From Thalassovita sp. (lineage in GTDB: Bacteria > Pseudomonadota > Alphaproteobacteria > Rhodobacterales > Rhodobacteraceae), in NCBI GenBank assembly GCA_029212905.1, contig JARGPB010000009.1, forward strand, positions 102,157 to 166,156: 64,000 nucleotides of DNA. Reading direction: 5' to 3'. Shown piece by piece: positions 61,037-64,000 of the stretch. A model generated the notes under the pieces. The model had not been told where the DNA came from. It saw nothing but the letters and a program-made list of their open reading frames with translations, and did not search any database. The position numbers and the translations under genes are program-made. How positions within the stretch are numbered: the stretch's first letter is position 1; each line of letters begins with the position of its first letter.

Positions 61037-61255
61037 ATGAAAGATGAATGTGGTGTGGTATCGACGCAGGATATCTTTGTATGTTGGAAGTGCGAACTAG
61101 CATTGACTGAAATAGACTGGATGGGGGCAGGCAACCATTTGGCAACTGCCACGGTTGTATGCCGCTGCAAGCTTTGTGCAACGCATCCGAAGAACACAAG
61201 CTGGCTGAAATTTGCTCGTGAAAGCAACATATCTGGTATTGCCGTTAACCAATAA
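61037..61255 (+). CDS. Small zinc-ribbon-like protein
   Basis: A 72-residue protein with Cys pairs CWKC near residue 16 and CRCKLC near residue 46, spaced like a zinc ribbon. The ATG at 61037 has a weak site. It may be a real gene, since its frame is open and Cys placement is not random, but a chance ORF is possible. Confidence 0.4.
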   Translation: MKDECGVVSTQDIFVCWKCELALTEIDWMGAGNHLATATVVCRCKLCATHPKNTSWLKFARESNISGIAVNQ

Positions 61256-61303
61256 TACTCGGGTGGGGAGTCTCTCGAGATAGTAGTGGATCAAGATCGC
61301 ATC

Positions 61304-62026
61304 ATGTCATTCGATTCCAAAAATAGGACCGACAAGGCAAAGCTATATCCTGTGCTCAAGGCTCTGGCTGACCTTGATCCGCGCAAAACACCTGAATTGA
61401 TCATGGATGATGCGGTGGGTTATCCCGTGGCACGGGGGCAGGACTACGTGCGCAATATGCGCCGAGGCGAGATCGCGGCAACTTACGCCACGCTGATCCA
61501 TCAATGGCTGCTGGAGCATCATTTTGATCTGGCCCACCGCCTTGCGCCCGAGATATTTCCCGAAACACCAGAGCAACGCTGGCAAACCATCGTAAACGAA
61601 CGGGCTATCTCAGATCGTTTCCGCCTTGTGCTTGTTCCCCTGACGATGGGCATTGTCGAGCGCGAAAGTCAGTTGAAACCAGCCGAGACAACCATTCGTC
61701 TTGGTGAGCGATTTTGCTTTGAGCTGGATAGTGAAGCAGTTGGTCATGCCATCGCCATGCAGGGGGTAAGAGGCCAGTGGCACAACATCCCGCTTGGTCC
61801 AAACGGTGAGGCCAGCGCACCAATCCAATCAGGTCAAAACCGATTTCCTAAGCGATCAGAAGGACAAATCGACCCGCTGACGGAAAACCAAGATGAAGGC
61901 ATCCATGAGTTCGTGCTGATCACGGCCCCGACCGATGACATCCCGACCAATATTCAAAGCCTCAACACATGGATTGCGGACAGCCCAAACACCGTGCATC
62001 GCATCGCGGTTCAGTTTGTGAAGTGA
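61304..62026 (+). CDS. Island protein with helical N-terminus and possible DUF4384-like domain
   Basis: A 240-residue protein. Residues 1-90 are helical with an HTH-like stretch (YVRNMRRGEIAATYATLIHQWLLEHH). The C-terminal part (TTIRLGERFCFELDSEAVGHAIAMQGVRGQWHNIPLGPNGEASAPI ... EGIHEFVLITAPT) has the beta-sandwich pattern of DUF4384-type domains found with bacterial conflict proteins. This is a weak match by eye. A GTG at 61286 could add six residues. It converges with the peptidase gene (16-base overlap). Confidence 0.65.
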   Translation: MSFDSKNRTDKAKLYPVLKALADLDPRKTPELIMDDAVGYPVARGQDYVRNMRRGEIAATYATLIHQWLLEHHFDLAHRLAPEIFPETPEQRWQTIVNERAISDRFRLVLVPLTMGIVERESQLKPAETTIRLGERFCFELDSEAVGHAIAMQGVRGQWHNIPLGPNGEASAPIQSGQNRFPKRSEGQIDPLTENQDEGIHEFVLITAPTDDIPTNIQSLNTWIADSPNTVHRIAVQFVK

Positions 62027-63006
62027 CTGCCCAAGATCGGTTTGAGCGCCTCATTGCACGGCCATAGCTTTGCCCATTCCTGAGCGCCTTGGGTTTTAAG
62101 TTCGCCATACCTTGAAGGATCACCCAGCTTGGCAATCTCCAAATCTTTGAAGAAATCTTCGGGACTGCCAAGATCATCAGCGATAGACACTGCGCCCGCA
62201 GCCTTTGACAATTGGATCGCATCAAAGAAACATGGAATGGTCACGCCATGCGCGAAAGCTTGCAGCTCTTTTTCCACGGGGATGAGTGACGTATCCTGAT
62301 GTACTTGCGCCCGAACCAAAGGCATCTCTGCCAGATGTCCCAAAAGCTGAAAAATCCGTGTAGCAGCTTTTGGATGTGTGCGGCCTTCAGCATTGTTCTT
62401 GGCGTCTTCAAGCTCGATCAGCATCATCATGCCTGAGATCGCTAGAACCTTCTCGCGGACCTCATGCCAACCCTCAGCAGAGTATGCACCTAGCAGTGTG
62501 TCCGTAGCTTCATGATCCGCCTGCATTTCGAGACAAACTGGGGCCAAGTGACGAAGATCATATCCTATGGCATCTAGAGCATGGGAATTTTTACAGGACC
62601 GTTGCGCAACGCCAAACTCGTCCGCTAACCTAAAGTGCCCCAACTCAGAGTGGCTCAGTTCATGTAGTATCAGCCAAGTCAGTGACTGATGCAGGCGCTG
62701 TTCGGCTCGATTGTCTGGTTCGGTGGGTAAAAGCGTTTCAGTAAACACCTCATGCATGTGGTCACGCCAGAAGCTGAAAGCTAAGGTGATTACTCCTGTA
62801 CTAAGCTGTAACTCGCAAGTTTTTTGATGTTTGACAGACGCCCAGAAGCGGGGGTCGTCTATCAATTCTACCTGAGGTAAGCTGCCGCGATCCGCTTCAG
62901 AAATTGCGTCCTGTTCAAAAAAAGTGTTTTTGATACATGCGTTTGTATGCTCCGTAGCGTCACACAACGACACCAAACTGCCTGCTCCCCCAATTGTTGG
63001 CAACAA
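62011..63006 (-). CDS. Zinc metallopeptidase (gluzincin, Lit/M48-like)
   Basis: A 331-residue soluble protein, TTG start at 63006. Zinc motif HELSH (His115, Glu116, His119) in WLILHELSHSELGHF and a second part EMQAD (Glu160, Asp164), an ExxxD arrangement as in M48 and Lit (U49) peptidases. Lit of E. coli cuts elongation factor Tu during phage infection, so a phage-exclusion role is possible, but overall similarity is unknown. It is divergent from the AAA ATPase (87-base gap). Confidence 0.75.
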   Translation of the reverse strand: MLPTIGGAGSLVSLCDATEHTNACIKNTFFEQDAISEADRGSLPQVELIDDPRFWASVKHQKTCELQLSTGVITLAFSFWRDHMHEVFTETLLPTEPDNRAEQRLHQSLTWLILHELSHSELGHFRLADEFGVAQRSCKNSHALDAIGYDLRHLAPVCLEMQADHEATDTLLGAYSAEGWHEVREKVLAISGMMMLIELEDAKNNAEGRTHPKAATRIFQLLGHLAEMPLVRAQVHQDTSLIPVEKELQAFAHGVTIPCFFDAIQLSKAAGAVSIADDLGSPEDFFKDLEIAKLGDPSRYGELKTQGAQEWAKLWPCNEALKPILGSHFTN

Positions 63007-63093
63007 CGCATCACACCTCTCGCATAAGTAGTTGGCGTCGCTTTGTCACCCCTGTAGTATCGGATTGAATTAATTGATTTCAAGTATGGCAAG

Positions 63094-64000
63094 ATGAGCA
63101 CTCCTAAAACCCCCAAGCCAACACTCAAGATCAAAGCGCAGCATATAGGGCCAATCATGAGTTTGGATGCGCCCCTATCCAGCGAAAAACAGAATTTGAT
63201 CTTTGCTAGAAATGGTACTGGAAAGTCCTTCTTGGCACGTTCACTTCGCCTATTGGACGATGAGGCGACATTAGGGGTGGATGAGCACGAGATTCCCAAG
63301 CTGCTTGTTTCAGAGGAGTCTGCGAACAGGCAAGGTTATTTCCAACTATACGAAGATTCGAATTGTGTTGGTTCGCTTGGTTTGAACGCCCAGCTCGACA
63401 GCGTGAATAAGTCTCAACCAACATATATTTTTCACGTATTTTCAGAGGATTATGTCGATTACCACTTGCGCCAGAAGGGGTATACGCCTTCTGGAGAAAT
63501 TAGCCATGAGATCATTGTCGGACAAGACAACAGCGAGCTAGATGAAAAGCAAACACAGCTCAATTCGACGAATGAGCAGTTGACGCAAAAACGTAATGCT
63601 CTAGACGAAAAGTTCTCTGAACAAATGGAATCCTTAAGAAAGGACTTCCAGATTAATAGGCAGTTGGGTGCATATAAGTCTTTGTCTATCGGCGCTTTTT
63701 TTGAGGCCGCGCCTTATAATGTCTCCGAAGACAGCGAAACAGTCAAAAAGCTTCTCTCCGATTACACTGACTTCAAAAGCCTGCCGCCAGATGCTGTAGT
63801 GGCCGAGTTTCCCGAATGGGAAGATGCAAAGTTGGATTTAGATGCAATATCTGACGCTCTTGGTCGAGTAACTTCACCATCTGTCGTAGCAGACACATTC
63901 AAAGCTAAAATTCAGACTGATCCAACATTCTTTGAGCTTGGCGCTACTGTCCGTGGTCAGGGTTTTTGGAACCAATGGCTGCTTAAACTAAGAGAGAGTT
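63094..64000 (+). CDS. AAA-family (SMC-like) ATPase, N-terminal part, cut by window end
   Basis: An open frame of 302 codons with no stop before the window end. The start ATG at 63094 has a weak site. Walker A is IFARNGTGKSFLARS (Gly41-Thr-Gly-Lys-Ser45) after the KIKAQHIGPIMSLDAP strand-turn typical of ABC/AAA_13 ATPases such as RloC and PrrC. A coiled-coil segment lies at about residues 147-185. The Q-loop, signature and Walker B lie beyond the end. Likely a defence ATPase. The nuclease domain, if any, would be downstream. Confidence 0.8.
   Translation, partial: MSTPKTPKPTLKIKAQHIGPIMSLDAPLSSEKQNLIFARNGTGKSFLARSLRLLDDEATLGVDEHEIPKLLVSEESANRQGYFQLYEDSNCVGSLGLNAQLDSVNKSQPTYIFHVFSEDYVDYHLRQKGYTPSGEISHEIIVGQDNSELDEKQTQLNSTNEQLTQKRNALDEKFSEQMESLRKDFQINRQLGAYKSLSIGAFFEAAPYNVSEDSETVKKLLSDYTDFKSLPPDAVVAEFPEWEDAKLDLDAISDALGRVTSPSVVADTFKAKIQTDPTFFELGATVRGQGFWNQWLLKLRES

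Noticed and set aside
62868..63299. Minus-strand frame of 143 codons overlapping the AAA gene start and peptidase start
   Set aside because: It runs through two better supported genes on different frames and shows no domain. The frame of the AAA ATPase on plus has a proper P-loop.
1..64000. CRISPR arrays, rRNA genes, intact insertion sequences
   Set aside because: No regularly spaced direct repeats, rRNA segments or transposase genes with terminal inverted repeats were seen in reading the window.

Overview
The window looks like chromosomal DNA of a marine alphaproteobacterium of the Rhodobacterales (Roseobacter group). The evidence is high GC with strongly biased third positions, a complete sox thiosulfate-oxidation locus in the Paracoccus/Ruegeria gene order, and the order NDUFA12-like, mlaD, DUF2155, aat, accC, accB. 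A GapR/DUF2312 protein, a ScfR-type fatty-acyl regulator, and GGAGG ribosome sites with occasional TTG starts fit as well. The genus cannot be fixed from the sequence alone.

Layout. 1-2.1 kb holds the tail of an FAD oxidoreductase, an ATC-hydrolase-like protein and an M20 aminoacylase. 2.5-10.7 kb (minus strand) is a catabolic unit: polar amino-acid ABC transporter, class III aminotransferase, two-subunit CoA transferase, ArgE/DapE-type deacylase and thiolase, controlled by a divergent LysR gene. The set fits uptake, deacylation, transamination to a 3-oxo acid, CoA transfer and thiolysis, that is, catabolism of a beta-amino-acid-like compound (inference). 12.2-14.4 kb carries a sulfotransferase-like protein and an acyl-CoA dehydrogenase.

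14.5-26.6 kb is the sox locus: soxT, soxR and soxS on minus, then soxVWXYZABCDEF on plus, followed by hemA, whose product feeds the haem supply these cytochromes need. SoxR has the Cys42/Cys108 pair of persulfide-sensing ArsR repressors. A 20-bp dyad before soxX and a near-copy before soxC are likely operators. Strong hairpins punctuate the operon. A second sulfur module at 48.8-51.0 kb encodes a persulfide-dioxygenase-like MBL protein, a split YeeE/YedE transporter and a DUF442 protein.

28-34 kb is housekeeping: clpP, clpX, an NDUFA12-like protein, mlaD, DUF2155, aat, accC and accB. 34-37 kb holds a PAS-LuxR regulator, an acyl-CoA ligase with a decayed SDR remnant behind it, and an HhH protein with a histone-H1-like tail. 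37.3-44.1 kb holds an HAAT-type ABC transporter and a divergent ScfR-like regulator. 44.1-48.8 kb holds a response regulator, a small membrane protein, a symporter-histidine kinase and an orphan FliM/FliN-like protein. 51.2-57.3 kb holds a DksA-type protein, a divergent FadJ-like protein, GapR and an iron-type ABC permease.

At 57.3 kb a tRNA-Thr marks the edge of a genomic island. A large serine recombinase reads into the tRNA, and beyond it lie AT-richer genes: a two-gene operon of unknown function, a small zinc-ribbon protein, a possible DUF4384-like protein, an HExxH peptidase and, cut by the window end, an AAA ATPase with an RloC/PrrC-like P-loop. This island is the best place in the window to look for an undescribed (probably defence-related) system.
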